64,000 bases of DNA from Sedimentibacter sp. SX930 (GTDB lineage: Bacteria; Bacillota; Bacilli; Lactobacillales; Aerococcaceae), in the NCBI GenBank assembly GCA_002155105.1, contig MUZD01000001.1, positions 186,001 to 250,000 of the forward strand, in the 5' to 3' direction. A model generated the notes under the pieces. That model saw only the letters and a list, made by a program, of their open reading frames with translations, ran no database searches and was not told the DNA's origin. Made by a program: the position numbers and the translations under genes. Positions 37,586 to 47,607 of the stretch are shown piece after piece. Numbering within the stretch: the first letter of the stretch is position 1; the number at the start of each line of letters is the position of its first letter.

Positions 37586-37614
37586 ATTATAAAATAAAAC
37601 GCTGTTGTTTTCAA
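37586..37614 (-). promoter_or_regulatory. ldh promoter
   Basis: Minus-strand TTGAAA (37609-37614), 17 bases, TATAAT (37586-37591). A second TATAAT lies at 37461-37466 without a clear -35. Confidence 0.65.
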
Positions 37615-37687
37615 TGGGGAGTTGCGATTTTGTTCACAATATTTTTTGCGGGTCCCAATCCGATTTCTTACGATTCTCCGATGATTG

Positions 37688-37696
37688 TGGTATACT
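37688..37696 (+). promoter_or_regulatory. Extended -10 upstream of pth
   Basis: TGGTATACT is an extended -10 about 120 bases before the pth start. Confidence 0.5.
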
Positions 37697-37814
37697 ATTC
37701 GAAAGCAAACTGTGCGGATGATATCCGTGCGGCCTTTTTTGGCGTAATAGAGCAGAAAAGCACACACTTGCTCTTGCAAACATAACTATGACTGGAAACA
37801 ATAGGGGAATATAA

Positions 37815-38384
37815 ATGAAAATGATCGTTGGATTGGGGAACCCAGGTCCTAAGTATACCGACACGAAGCACAATGTCGGCTTTATTGCTTTGGATGAATG
37901 GGCTTTTCAGAATAAAGAGAAATACAATAAAAATAAATTTGAAGCCTTGTACATAGAAACGACCGTAAACGGTGAAAAAGTTTTATTCGTCAAACCGTTG
38001 ACTTTCATGAATGATTCCGGAAGAGCGGTAAGACCGTTGATGGACTACTACAGCATTCCGATCGAAGATCTGGTTGTCGTGTACGATGATATGGATATGC
38101 CGGTAGGCAAAATTAGACTTCGCCAAAAAGGCGGAGCTGGCGGACATAATGGCATCAAAAGTTTGATCCAGCACTTAGGGACACAGGATTTCAATCGGAT
38201 CCGCATCGGAGTAGGAAGGCCCCAACATAATATGACTGTCATTCAGCACGTGTTGAGCCCTTTTCCGAAGGACGATCACGCCGAAATGTTGCATTCAGTA
38301 CGGGATAGTGTCGAGGCGATCGACCATTTCATCAAAGGGAACAATTTTTTGGAGACAATGAATCAATTCAATAAAAAAGGTTAG
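37815..38384 (+). CDS. pth: Peptidyl-tRNA hydrolase
   Basis: A 189-residue enzyme releasing tRNA from peptidyl-tRNA that drops off ribosomes. MIVGLGNPGPKYTDTKHNVG carries the active-site Asn and His, KPLTFMNDSGRAV and VVYDDMDMPVGKIRLRQKGG the remaining conserved parts, and GGHNGIKSLIQHLG is typical. Followed by mfd as in Bacillus. Confidence 0.97.
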   Translation: MKMIVGLGNPGPKYTDTKHNVGFIALDEWAFQNKEKYNKNKFEALYIETTVNGEKVLFVKPLTFMNDSGRAVRPLMDYYSIPIEDLVVVYDDMDMPVGKIRLRQKGGAGGHNGIKSLIQHLGTQDFNRIRIGVGRPQHNMTVIQHVLSPFPKDDHAEMLHSVRDSVEAIDHFIKGNNFLETMNQFNKKG

Positions 38385-38409
38385 GTTCAGCTTCAGCTGG
38401 ACCTCTTTT
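38383..38409 (+). terminator. Hairpin after pth
   Basis: AGGTTCAGC/GCTGGACCT with loop TTCA then CTTTTG. Confidence 0.55.
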
Positions 38410-38496
38410 GTGTCTGCCGCACAGCCTGCATAGCTGAATCAAGATGAAAGCGATAACCTTTTCCCGCAGAACATACCATCAACGAGGAGAATATTC

Positions 38497-41400
38497 ATGA
38501 AAGAAATAGAGAAATATTTAAAAAGCACGAAAAATATACAGACAGTGTTGTCTGAAATCAATTCAGAACTGCCGCAGTTGGTAGCCGGGCTTTCCGGATC
38601 AGGCCGCAATCTGTTGACGAATATCCTGTTCGAAGAATTGCAGAAGCCGGTCATCGTCTTGACCCCCAATCTGCTCCAAGCGACCCAAGTGTATGAGGAC
38701 ATCAGTCAAATCGCACCCGAAGTTCCCATCCATATTTTCCCTGTGGAGGAATCGGTCGCGGCGGAACTGGCTTTTTCATCACCGGAATACCGAAGCCAAC
38801 GGGTCGAAACGTTGGATTTTCTGAAGAGCGGCAAAAAAGGGATCGTCGTGATTCCGGCTGCCGGATTCAAAAAAATCCTCTCTCCAGCTTCGATCTGGGA
38901 AACGCATTGCCTTGATTTTTCCATCGGCATGGAGTTGGACCTGGAAAACCTGCCTGAAAAATTGGTCGCAATGGGCTATACCCGTGAACGGATGGTTGCC
39001 AGCCCAGGGGAGTTCAGTATACGCGGAGGCATCATCGACATCTATGCCCTGAACGAAGAGAACCCACTGCGTTTGGAACTTTTCGATACCGAAATCGATA
39101 CATTGCGCTACTTTGATGCCTATAGCCAAAAGTCCAGCGCATCCATCGAAACCGTCCGGATTTTGCCGGCGCATGACACCATCTTCACGAAAGAGGAGAT
39201 TGCGAAACAGGCCGGCGCGGTAGAGAAAAAAGCTGGAAAGGCCATCAAAGGCATCAAGAATCAAGAAGTCAAAGAAAGTATGACACGTATCTTCTCCGAG
39301 CTGACGGACAACATGAAGCGCGGAGAACTATCGAGGGATCCGCAACTGTACACAAGCTTGGTCTATCCGGAACAGCCTACGGTTTTGGACTATATCGCCG
39401 AAGACGCGCTGCTGATCGTGGACGATTACAGTCGCATCCTTGAGGTGGAAAGGACAATCGAAAGCGAATCATCGGAATGGAAAATGGCCAAAGTGTCGGA
39501 AGGCGTGTGTCTGCCTTCACAGGATTTCAGCGCAGATATCCGCGAGGTGATCAAAAAATCCAAACAGCACCGCATCTATTATGCACTGTTCCACAGAGGC
39601 TTCGGAAATATGCGGTTCCACGGAGTCTATCCTTTCCAATACCGAACGCTGAACAACTTCTTCAGTCAGATGCCGCAAGTCAAACTGGAAATGGAGCGTT
39701 GGCTCAAGCAACATATGACGGTATTCATGATGGTCCCTTCTGCCGAACGTGCCGAAAAGGTACAGCGGATATTCGCTGATTTCGGCATCCATAGCTATAT
39801 CAAAGGCAACGATCCGTTTATCGAGAACAAAGTGAACATCCTGGTCGGCGGAATGGCGAACGGTTTTGAATTGCCGCAGGAAAAAGTCGTGTTCGTCACC
39901 GAAAAAGAACTTTTCAACAAAGTAACGAAGAAGCAACCGCGCCGCCAAAAAATGACGAATGCGGAGAGATTGAAGAGCTACACCGAACTGAATCCTGGTG
40001 ATTACGTCGTTCATGTGAATCACGGGATAGGCCTCTATACGGGAATGGAAACCATCGAGGTCGGTGGTGTCCACCAGGATTACATGTCGATCGCTTACCA
40101 GGAAGGCGCCAAATTATTCATTCCTGTGACGCAAATCCATTTGATTCAAAAGTACGTGTCCTCCGATGCCAAAACGCCTAAAATGCACAAGTTGGGCGGG
40201 ACGGAATGGGCGAAAACGAAAAAGAAAGTCGCCTCGAAAATCGAAGACATCGCCGATGAATTGATCGAACTTTACGCTAACCGGGAATCCGAAAAAGGCT
40301 ATGCCTATCAACCCGATACGCCGGAGCAACTCGACTTCGAAAATGCCTTCCCTTACACAGAAACCGATGATCAACTGCGCAGTGCCGCTGAAATCAAAGC
40401 GGACATGGAGAATGTCAAACCGATGGACCGATTGCTGGTCGGTGATGTCGGATACGGCAAAACGGAAGTGGCGATGCGCGCCATCTTCAAGGCTGTGCAG
40501 GAAGGAAAGCAAGCCGCGTTCCTTGTCCCTACGACCATCTTGGCACAACAGCACTATGAATCGTTGACGCAACGGTTTGAAGAATACCCATTCGAAATAG
40601 GTTTGCTGAGCCGTTTCCGCACGAAAAAACAGCAGGAAGAAACATTGGCCGGCATCCGGAAAGGCACGGTCGATATCGTCATCGGCACGCATCGGATCTT
40701 ATCGAAGGACGTCGTGTTCGCTGACTTGGGATTGTTGGTTGTCGACGAAGAGCAACGCTTCGGTGTGAAGCACAAAGAGCGCTTGAAACAGATGAAAGCC
40801 TCTGTGGATGTCTTGACGTTGACGGCAACGCCGATTCCGCGTACCCTGCACATGTCGATGCTGGGGGTCAGAGATCTCTCTGTCATCGAAACGCCGCCGG
40901 CAAACCGTTATCCGGTCCAGACATATGTCATGGAACAGAATAACGGAGCCGTCCGGGATGCGATTGAAAGGGAAATGGCCCGTGGAGGTCAAGCCTTCTA
41001 CCTCTACAATCGGGTGGAAACAATCGAGAAGAAAGCCGAAGAGATCCGCGAGCTCGTCCCTGATGTCCGTGTCGCAGTGGCGCATGGCCAGATGACCGAA
41101 GTCCAGCTCGAGAATGTCATTATGAATTTTATCGAAGGCCGCTACGATGTGCTTGTCACCACAACCATCATAGAAACGGGTGTGGATATCCCAAACGTCA
41201 ACACACTCTTCATAGAAAATGCCGACCGGATGGGTTTGTCGCAGCTCTACCAACTGCGAGGACGTGTAGGCAGAACGAATCGGATTGCCTACGCCTACTT
41301 GATGTATCAGCCGAATAAAATGCTGACTGAAGTCAGCGAGAAAAGACTGCAGTCCATAAAGGAGTTCACGGAACTGGGTGCAGGATTCAAAATTGCCATG

Positions 41401-42033
41401 CGTGACTTGTCGATCCGCGGAGCAGGGAACCTTTTGGGTGCGCAACAACACGGCTTCATTGACTCGGTCGGATTCGATCTGTACTCCGAGATGCTGGGAG
41501 AGGCAGTTGCGGCCAAGCGTGGCCTGAAAGCGAAAACGAAGCGTTCAATCGTTGAAATCGACTTGAGCATCGACGCGTACATACCAGCTGATTATATCGA
41601 GGATGAGCGCCAGAAAATAGACTTCTACAAACGGATCCAACGAATCGACGGCGTGGCTGATTACGATGAAATCGATGCGGATCTGATTGATCGCTTCGGC
41701 GATTACCCGCAAGAGGTTTCCGATCTGCTGGAGGTTGGTCTGATCAAAAATTATGCCGAAAAGAGCCAGATTGAAACAATCAAACGCCAAGGTGAAACAA
41801 TTGTCATCACCTTTTCACAGGAAGCGACAGTCCGCTTGCAGGGGCCGGCAGTGTTTGAAGCCCTCAGCAAAATCCCGTTGAAGGCCCAAATCAATCTGAA
41901 TAATGCCAAATTGGGTGTCAGTCTGGTCATCGGGAAATTACCGAACCGCCAATGGCTGAATCATCTCAATGCATTCGTCAAAGCGTGCGTCGCCGAATCG
42001 GACGAAACAACGGGAGCAACCGATGGAAAATAA
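38497..42033 (+). CDS. mfd: Transcription-repair coupling factor Mfd
   Basis: A 1178-residue SF2 translocase that removes stalled RNA polymerase at DNA lesions and recruits UvrA. N-terminal UvrB-like domains (about 1-350) precede the RNA-polymerase interaction domain (LNPGDYVVHVNHGIGLYTGM, about 495-560), then helicase motifs LLVGDVGYGKTEVAMRA (Walker A), VVDEEQRFG (DEEQ box), LTLTATPIPRTL, TTTIIETGVDIPNVNTL and QLRGRVGR, and the TRCF C-terminal domain. Full-length. Its last 11 bases overlap the flippase gene. Confidence 0.97.
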   Translation: MKEIEKYLKSTKNIQTVLSEINSELPQLVAGLSGSGRNLLTNILFEELQKPVIVLTPNLLQATQVYEDISQIAPEVPIHIFPVEESVAAELAFSSPEYRSQRVETLDFLKSGKKGIVVIPAAGFKKILSPASIWETHCLDFSIGMELDLENLPEKLVAMGYTRERMVASPGEFSIRGGIIDIYALNEENPLRLELFDTEIDTLRYFDAYSQKSSASIETVRILPAHDTIFTKEEIAKQAGAVEKKAGKAIKGIKNQEVKESMTRIFSELTDNMKRGELSRDPQLYTSLVYPEQPTVLDYIAEDALLIVDDYSRILEVERTIESESSEWKMAKVSEGVCLPSQDFSADIREVIKKSKQHRIYYALFHRGFGNMRFHGVYPFQYRTLNNFFSQMPQVKLEMERWLKQHMTVFMMVPSAERAEKVQRIFADFGIHSYIKGNDPFIENKVNILVGGMANGFELPQEKVVFVTEKELFNKVTKKQPRRQKMTNAERLKSYTELNPGDYVVHVNHGIGLYTGMETIEVGGVHQDYMSIAYQEGAKLFIPVTQIHLIQKYVSSDAKTPKMHKLGGTEWAKTKKKVASKIEDIADELIELYANRESEKGYAYQPDTPEQLDFENAFPYTETDDQLRSAAEIKADMENVKPMDRLLVGDVGYGKTEVAMRAIFKAVQEGKQAAFLVPTTILAQQHYESLTQRFEEYPFEIGLLSRFRTKKQQEETLAGIRKGTVDIVIGTHRILSKDVVFADLGLLVVDEEQRFGVKHKERLKQMKASVDVLTLTATPIPRTLHMSMLGVRDLSVIETPPANRYPVQTYVMEQNNGAVRDAIEREMARGGQAFYLYNRVETIEKKAEEIRELVPDVRVAVAHGQMTEVQLENVIMNFIEGRYDVLVTTTIIETGVDIPNVNTLFIENADRMGLSQLYQLRGRVGRTNRIAYAYLMYQPNKMLTEVSEKRLQSIKEFTELGAGFKIAMRDLSIRGAGNLLGAQQHGFIDSVGFDLYSEMLGEAVAAKRGLKAKTKRSIVEIDLSIDAYIPADYIEDERQKIDFYKRIQRIDGVADYDEIDADLIDRFGDYPQEVSDLLEVGLIKNYAEKSQIETIKRQGETIVITFSQEATVRLQGPAVFEALSKIPLKAQINLNNAKLGVSLVIGKLPNRQWLNHLNAFVKACVAESDETTGATDGK

Positions 42034-43645
42034 TCGCTTGAAGCAGATGATGAAGGGTGCGTTGTTGCTGTCTTTGGCCGCTTTCATCAGCAAGGTGCTC
42101 AGCGCGGTGTACCGAGTGCCATTTCAGAACATGGTGGGAAATACAGGTTTTTACGTTTATCAGCAGGTTTATCCTATCTATGGCATCGGTATGACCTTCG
42201 CTTTATCGGGTTTTCCGGTATTTCTTTCGAAGTTGATTGCGGAAACGCCGGACAGCGGGACCCGCAGAATGATGCTGAAGCGCAGCTTAATCATACTTGG
42301 CGTCTTTGGCTTCATCCTGTTCATGGGTATCTATGGCTTTTCCGGTCAACTGGCGCTCTTGATGGGTGACCCGGAGTTGAAGCCCATTTTGCAGTCGGTA
42401 TCCTGGATGTTTTTGTGGATGCCGATACTGGCGACGATGAGGGGGTACTTCCAAGGCAACTACCGCATGGAACCGACAGCGATTTCGCAGGTGTCGGAAC
42501 AACTGGTGCGTGTAGGGGCGATCCTTTTCGCGGCTTATCTGTACACGAAAACAAAAGGTGACCTCTATGCGATGGGCGCAAATGCCATGAGCGGCGCGAC
42601 TGTAGGTGCGGTTCTGGGAAGCCTGATCCTATTGATCGCTTATTACAAAGAAAGGCGGAATCATGATTCGCCAACGCTTGATGGGCGACAGCTGAAACAG
42701 GAGGCGCCCGCCGCACGATGGGGACGCCTGATCCGCCGCTATGCGACTGAAGGGGCGACGATTTGCTTGCTCAGCGCTATCCTGGTCCTGTTCCAACTCA
42801 TCGACTCGTTTACGCTCTACAACGGCTTGCTGGATGGCGGTACAGCCAGTGATTTGGCAAAAAATGTCAAGGGCATCTATGACCGTGGCCAACCGCTTGT
42901 GCAGCTGGGTATGGTCGTAGGGACCGGGTTTTCGGCCAGCTTCATTCCGATGATGAGTCATGCGCATGCACAAAATCGCCAAGGCGAATTTACGCGATCC
43001 GCCTTGTCTTTGCTGAGGATGACAAGTGTCTTTTCAGCAGCCGCGGTGACGGGGTTGCTGGCTATTTTGCCTAATGTCAACAACATGCTCTTCGGGGACC
43101 GGGAAGGCATCGCGGTTTTGTCCGTATATATTTTGGCCATTTTTGCGGCTTCAATCATGACCGCCTATCATTCGATCCTGCAAAGTCTGGGTCAGTACAA
43201 GATTTCCTTGGTTGCCCTGGCAGCGGGTCTTGCGGTCAAGTTCTTCGGCAATCTGCTGTTGGTGGAACGGTTGGGGACGATGGGGGCAAGCATTGCTTTG
43301 ATAGCCGGTTTGGCTGCCATGGTGTTGGTGCTTTGGATGAACAGTGAACGCGCCTTGCGGGATGTCTGGTTCACGGATCACTTTTTCCTCAAACTGCTGG
43401 CTGGATGCGTTGTCCTTTTTGTTACGGTATGGGCGTTGCGGGTCGGTCTGGAAAGGTATCTCTTCACTGATGGAGGCCGGCTGACGGATTCCGTGATAGC
43501 TGCGGTGACGGTTTGTGCTGGTGTGGGCGTATTCTTATGGTATATTCTAAAAGTGAGGCTCTTTACTTTGCGGGAGTGGATAAGCATTCCGTTCGGGAAA
43601 AAACTGCTGCGCAAATTGCCGGATAAAACGAGCGACTTAAAATAG
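42023..43645 (+). CDS. YabM-like polysaccharide/lipid II flippase family protein (MOP superfamily)
   Basis: A 540-residue integral membrane protein with about 14 predicted segments, in the polysaccharide-transporter branch of the MOP superfamily (SpoVB/YabM/MurJ relatives). SLAAFISKVLSAVYRVPFQN at the N-terminus and GFPVFLSKLIAE are typical. It lies between mfd and the MazG gene exactly where Bacillus has yabM. Probable function is flipping an undecaprenyl-linked saccharide; whether it is the main lipid II flippase cannot be told. Start ATG 42023 overlaps the mfd stop. Confidence 0.85.
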   Translation: MENNRLKQMMKGALLLSLAAFISKVLSAVYRVPFQNMVGNTGFYVYQQVYPIYGIGMTFALSGFPVFLSKLIAETPDSGTRRMMLKRSLIILGVFGFILFMGIYGFSGQLALLMGDPELKPILQSVSWMFLWMPILATMRGYFQGNYRMEPTAISQVSEQLVRVGAILFAAYLYTKTKGDLYAMGANAMSGATVGAVLGSLILLIAYYKERRNHDSPTLDGRQLKQEAPAARWGRLIRRYATEGATICLLSAILVLFQLIDSFTLYNGLLDGGTASDLAKNVKGIYDRGQPLVQLGMVVGTGFSASFIPMMSHAHAQNRQGEFTRSALSLLRMTSVFSAAAVTGLLAILPNVNNMLFGDREGIAVLSVYILAIFAASIMTAYHSILQSLGQYKISLVALAAGLAVKFFGNLLLVERLGTMGASIALIAGLAAMVLVLWMNSERALRDVWFTDHFFLKLLAGCVVLFVTVWALRVGLERYLFTDGGRLTDSVIAAVTVCAGVGVFLWYILKVRLFTLREWISIPFGKKLLRKLPDKTSDLK

Positions 43646-43670
43646 GAAAGATTTCCAGAAGGAGAAATAT

Positions 43671-44729
43671 ATGGGTAAAATTGAAATAATGGGGCTTGGA
43701 GCCGGAGATTTGGAACAACTGCCGTACGGCGTATACAGTCGATTGCTGGCAGCTGATTTCGTCCATCTGCGGACCAAAGAGCATCCGGTCGTTGAAAATC
43801 TGAAGGCTGCAGGCGTGCAGTTTGAAAGTTTTGATGACATATATGAATCGAAGGATAATTTTGATGACGTATACCGTCAGATTGCAGATCAGTTATTGGA
43901 TAAAGCAAAAACGCAGGATCTGATTTATGCAGTGCCGGGACACCCGTTGGTTGCGGAGGATTCCGTCAAGCATCTGCTGGAGAACGAGGCGGGGATCGAA
44001 GTGGAAATCGTTGGAGGGAAGAGTTTCATCGACGATTTCTTTCAGGCTGTAGCCATTGATCCGATCGAGGGTTTCCAATTGTTGGATGGGTTGACCTTCC
44101 ACCAGGACCAGCTGAGCTTAGGCAATCACCTGATCATCATGCAAGTTTTCAATGAATTTGTGGCCAGCGATGTGAAATTGAAGTTGATGGAGAAATATCC
44201 GGATGAGCACCAAGTGGCTTTGGTCGATGCGGCAGGGACAAAGATGCAGAAAGTGACCTGGTGCCCGTTGTACGAGATGGACAGGCTAGAGGGCGTGCAC
44301 AACTTGCTCTCCTTGTATGTTCCGCCGCTTGAAAAAGATGAGCGAACCAAAAGCTTTGAGTTGACCCAAGCCTACATGGATGCCATCGTAGAAAAAGATG
44401 TTTGGGTGCAATCGCAGACACATGAAAGTCTGTTGCCCTATCTGAAGGAAGAGTGCGAAGAAGTGGCCGAGGCGATCCAGAACGATGATATCGATAACCT
44501 GATCGAAGAGTTGGGCGATATTCTGCTCCAGGTTTTCTATCACGCCTCATTCGGCGAGCGGGAAGGGTTTTTCACGATGGAGGATATCCTGGAAACTTTG
44601 AATAAAAAGTTACGCAGACGCCATCCGCATGTTTTTGACGGGGTGAAGGCTGATACGATCGAGGAAATCGATAAAATGTGGCAAGCGATAAAAGCAAAAG
44701 AAAAGGGGAATTCCGATGAGACTAGATAA
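43671..44729 (+). CDS. YabN-like protein: tetrapyrrole-methylase fold plus MazG domain
   Basis: A 352-residue fusion: an N-terminal SAM-dependent tetrapyrrole-methylase-like domain (about 1-225; [31 protein letters not shown]) and one C-terminal MazG nucleotide pyrophosphohydrolase domain (about 245-345) with the metal motif [10 protein letters not shown] and [14 protein letters not shown]. Bacillus YabN is longer (about 490 residues), so this is a compact version. Likely role is nucleotide-pool cleaning; the methylase-like part has no proven substrate. It overlaps the next gene by 14 bases. Confidence 0.88.
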   Translation: MGKIEIMGLGAGDLEQLPYGVYSRLLAADFVHLRTKEHPVVENLKAAGVQFESFDDIYESKDNFDDVYRQIADQLLDKAKTQDLIYAVPGHPLVAEDSVKHLLENEAGIEVEIVGGKSFIDDFFQAVAIDPIEGFQLLDGLTFHQDQLSLGNHLIIMQVFNEFVASDVKLKLMEKYPDEHQVALVDAAGTKMQKVTWCPLYEMDRLEGVHNLLSLYVPPLEKDERTKSFELTQAYMDAIVEKDVWVQSQTHESLLPYLKEECEEVAEAIQNDDIDNLIEELGDILLQVFYHASFGEREGFFTMEDILETLNKKLRRRHPHVFDGVKADTIEEIDKMWQAIKAKEKGNSDETR

Positions 44730-44994
44730 ATTTTTGAAAGTATCCCGCTTAATCAAACGCAGATCAGTAGCCAAAGAAGTGGCGGACAAGGGGCGCATCC
44801 TGATCAACGGCAAGCAAGCAAAGTCGAGTTCGACTGTAAAAGCCGGCGATGAAATGACGCTGCAATTCGGGAATAAAACCGTCGTCGTGCGCGTCGACAA
44901 AATTGTGGAAACGACCAAGAAGGATGAAGCACAGGAAATGTATACCCTCATCAGCGAAACGGTTGCACCAAGAGCGGAAGAAAATCGCTTCTGA
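44716..44994 (+). CDS. rqcP: S4-domain RNA-binding protein (RqcP/YabO, Hsp15-like)
   Basis: A 92-residue S4-fold protein: [37 protein letters not shown] are the S4 signature. In Bacillus the homologue RqcP (YabO) works with RqcH on 50S subunits to add alanine tails to stalled peptides. Coupled to the MazG gene by overlap. Confidence 0.92.
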   Translation: MRLDKFLKVSRLIKRRSVAKEVADKGRILINGKQAKSSSTVKAGDEMTLQFGNKTVVVRVDKIVETTKKDEAQEMYTLISETVAPRAEENRF

Positions 44995-45101
44995 TGATGC
45001 GAAAGGCCATGGACAATCCGCGCTGTTTCTTCTATACTTTTACATGAGTAAAACTATTCGGAGATAATGTGGGTGTGGAAGTTTTCAAGGAGGCGATCAG
45101 G

Positions 45102-45536
45102 GTGAATGAAAAGACCAAGAAAAAGATAGCTGACAACGTAACCGTCATGCAAAATGATTTCACGAAGGCGCAGCACAGTCAGAAACGTATATTTCAGAGG
45201 GCAAAGAAAGCCCATATGAGAAGATTGTCGCTGATCTTTTTCTTCGGCGCTGCCTTGATTGTGCCGTGCCTGTGGAAAACAGTCGGAAACTGGCTGGAAA
45301 TCCGTAATCTGGATGCGGCCATTGCTTTGGCCCAAACAGAGAAAAAACAGGCTGAGGACGAAAATACGCAATTGACCTATGAAGTCAAATTGTTGCAGGA
45401 TGATGAATACATCGCCAAATTGGCGCGCGGTAAATATTACTTGAGCAAGGATGGCGAGATCATCTTCAGTTTGCCTGAAGATAATCAGACAAAAATGGCC
45501 GAGAAACAAGAGAATGCGGCAGATTCGGATTCATGA
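45102..45536 (+). CDS. divIC: Cell division protein DivIC/FtsB family
   Basis: A 144-residue bitopic protein: cytoplasmic basic N-terminus (about 1-50), one membrane segment (LSLIFFFGAALIVPCLW, about 53-72), then an extracellular coiled coil (LDAAIALAQTEKKQAEDENT) and the DivIC region DDEYIAKLARGKYYLSKDGE. It joins FtsL and DivIB at the septum. GTG 45102 is eight bases after AAGGAGG; a frame to 45069 is not needed. Confidence 0.92.
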   Translation: MNEKTKKKIADNVTVMQNDFTKAQHSQKRIFQRAKKAHMRRLSLIFFFGAALIVPCLWKTVGNWLEIRNLDAAIALAQTEKKQAEDENTQLTYEVKLLQDDEYIAKLARGKYYLSKDGEIIFSLPEDNQTKMAEKQENAADSDS

Positions 45537-45623
45537 ATACAGCAATGAATAAAGATTCTATTTTTTTCTGCATAATCCGTGTTATAATTAGTTGAGCAAA
45601 AATGAAGGAGGAACTTTTTTTTT

Positions 45624-46103
45624 ATGTCAATTGAAGTTGGGAATAAAGTATCAGGAAAAGTTACAGGGATTACAAATTTTGGTGCATTCATTGATTTAGG
45701 TGGCGGTAAGACAGGATTAGTTCATATTAGTGAAATTTCTGATACTTTTGTAAAGGAAATAAAGGATGTTTTGAAGGTTGGCGATGAAGTGACCGTTAAG
45801 GTTATGTCCATTGCGGATGATGGGAAGATCGGTTTATCCATCCGTAAAGCTGTGGACAAGCCAGCAGGGGAAGTTTCCAGACCTCAACGAGAAAGCAGAC
45901 CTTATCAAAAAAGTACAACTCCTCGTCCAGAAGGCTCTTTTTCCAAAGGCAGAAAAGATTTCTCAGCCCATCAGGACAAAGGTCTGAAAAATGACTTTGA
46001 CTCGTTGATGAGTAGCTTCTTGAAGGACAGCGAAGATCGTCTGACTTCCATCAAGCGTAATACGGAAGGCAAACGCGGCGGCCGTGGCGGCAGACGTGGA
46101 TAG
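45624..46103 (+). CDS. S1-domain RNA-binding protein (YabR family)
   Basis: A 159-residue protein with one S1 domain at residues 1-75 (GNKVSGKVTGITNFGAFIDL, GLVHISEIS, GLSIRKA) and a basic, Arg/Gly/Ser-rich tail ending in RGGRGGRRG. Members bind RNA or ribosomes and are general-stress related in Firmicutes. TATAAT at 45583-45588 shortly upstream suggests its own promoter in addition to read-through from divIC; GGAGG precedes the ATG. Confidence 0.88.
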   Translation: MSIEVGNKVSGKVTGITNFGAFIDLGGGKTGLVHISEISDTFVKEIKDVLKVGDEVTVKVMSIADDGKIGLSIRKAVDKPAGEVSRPQRESRPYQKSTTPRPEGSFSKGRKDFSAHQDKGLKNDFDSLMSSFLKDSEDRLTSIKRNTEGKRGGRGGRRG

Positions 46104-46127
46104 AAAACAGTAATTTCTAGAGGTTGG

Positions 46128-46164
46128 GCAAAAGGGAAACCGATTGTCGCACCCTCTTTTTTGC
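46128..46164 (+). terminator. Weak hairpin between the S1 gene and tilS
   Basis: GCAAAAGGG pairs with CCCTCTTTTTTGC allowing a bulge. Confidence 0.4.
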
Positions 46165-46191
46165 TTTACGAGTAAAGAGAGCAGGGATGTT

Positions 46192-47589
46192 ATGCAGGAA
46201 TATATTCTGCGTCTATGCAAAGAATTGGGACGCCAACAACTTTGGGATAATGAGAGCCGCTTGCTTTTGGCGGTATCCGGCGGTGTGGATTCCATGGCGT
46301 TGCTGGGGCTTGTCCAACAATTGCCGCCGGAATGGCAACCGCAGTTCGCGGTGGTGCATGTCCATCATCATCTCAGGGAAGAGTCGGACGAGGAATACCG
46401 GATGGTCAGAGACTACTGTGAGACCAAAAAAATCGCTTTTTTTGCCGAACACTGGACAGAAGAAAGTCACCCAAAGTCAAACCTGGAAATGGCAGCAAGG
46501 GAATTCCGCTATGCCTTCTTTGCTGATATGATGGAAAAATGGCCAGCGACCCACTTGGCGACAGCACATCACGCGGATGATCAGCTGGAGACGATCCTGA
46601 TGCGCCTGGTGAGGGGAAGCACGCTGAAGGGCATCTCCGGAATCGCTATGTCGCGCACTTTTGGTCGTGGGCAGCTCGTCCGCCCATTGCTGCAGTTCCA
46701 AAAAGACGAGCTCTATCAGATTTGCGGAATAGCCGGGATTCCTTATCGGGAAGACAGCACCAATTCGGAGCTGACTTTCACGCGGAACAGATACCGCAAC
46801 AGCATCATTCCACTACTGAAGGTGGAAAACAACCAAGCATCCAGGCACTTCGGCGATTTTTCGGAAGATCTGCAGGATGTGTTGACAGTCGTTCAACCTG
46901 TTGTCTCCCAGGCGTTTCGCTCGTTGTTCAACAAGGTTGAAGCGGACTGGGTATTGGATCTGACCGGATGGAAAGCGTGTGACGTTTCCTTGCAACGGCT
47001 CGTGCTCAGTCATTTTGTGACGGAGCGGTTGATACCGGCAGGGCAACTCTTCCGCAGGAGCCAGCTGACTGCCATTATGGATCTTATCGAAAACCAGTCT
47101 CCCCAAAAGCAAATATCTTTGGCGGGAGGGTGGCAGGCCAGAAAAAGGTATGATAAACTTACTTTCTTATCCCCCGATTCAGTCAGGATCGATTTTTCCG
47201 ATTTTTCTGAACAATTGGAGCTAAATAAATGGGTAACCTTGCCTTCTCATGGTAGAATAGGATTATTTCATAACGATAATGCGGTTTCAAAAGAACTGCC
47301 GCTGGAGGCTCTGAGCGTTGGAATCACTGACGAATCGGCGCTGATGCCTTTTACGGTACGTTCCCGGCATTCGGGCGACAAGATAGTATTGAACAAAAAT
47401 CAGCCATTCACAAAAAAAGTGAGCCGGCTTTTTGTGGATAAAAAAATTCCGGATGAAGAAAGACGTAAGGCCTGTATCGTCACTGATGACGAGGGACGTA
47501 TTTTATGGGTGCCGGGCTATGCCCAGTCCGTCTGGTTGTCCGAGAATGACAAAGAACAAACGCGTTACAGATTGATTTACATTAAATAA
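46192..47589 (+). CDS. tilS: tRNA(Ile)-lysidine synthase
   Basis: A 465-residue N-type ATP pyrophosphatase that converts C34 of the CAU-anticodon isoleucine tRNA to lysidine. LLAVSGGVDSMAL is the PP-loop; VVHVHHHLREESDEE, ATAHHADDQLETILMRLVRGS follow, and C-terminal TilS substrate-binding domains are present. ATG 46192 follows AGGGA; a longer frame to 46144 starts within the hairpin. It is followed by hpt and ftsH, the usual order. Confidence 0.95.
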   Translation: MQEYILRLCKELGRQQLWDNESRLLLAVSGGVDSMALLGLVQQLPPEWQPQFAVVHVHHHLREESDEEYRMVRDYCETKKIAFFAEHWTEESHPKSNLEMAAREFRYAFFADMMEKWPATHLATAHHADDQLETILMRLVRGSTLKGISGIAMSRTFGRGQLVRPLLQFQKDELYQICGIAGIPYREDSTNSELTFTRNRYRNSIIPLLKVENNQASRHFGDFSEDLQDVLTVVQPVVSQAFRSLFNKVEADWVLDLTGWKACDVSLQRLVLSHFVTERLIPAGQLFRRSQLTAIMDLIENQSPQKQISLAGGWQARKRYDKLTFLSPDSVRIDFSDFSEQLELNKWVTLPSHGRIGLFHNDNAVSKELPLEALSVGITDESALMPFTVRSRHSGDKIVLNKNQPFTKKVSRLFVDKKIPDEERRKACIVTDDEGRILWVPGYAQSVWLSENDKEQTRYRLIYIK

Positions 47590-47607
47590 ATTTTTGAGGT
47601 GAAAGAA

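Noticed and set aside
37519-37873. Two minus-strand frames upstream of ldh
   Set aside because: They cover the ldh promoter, the Rex-like site and part of pth, with AT-rich low-complexity translation.
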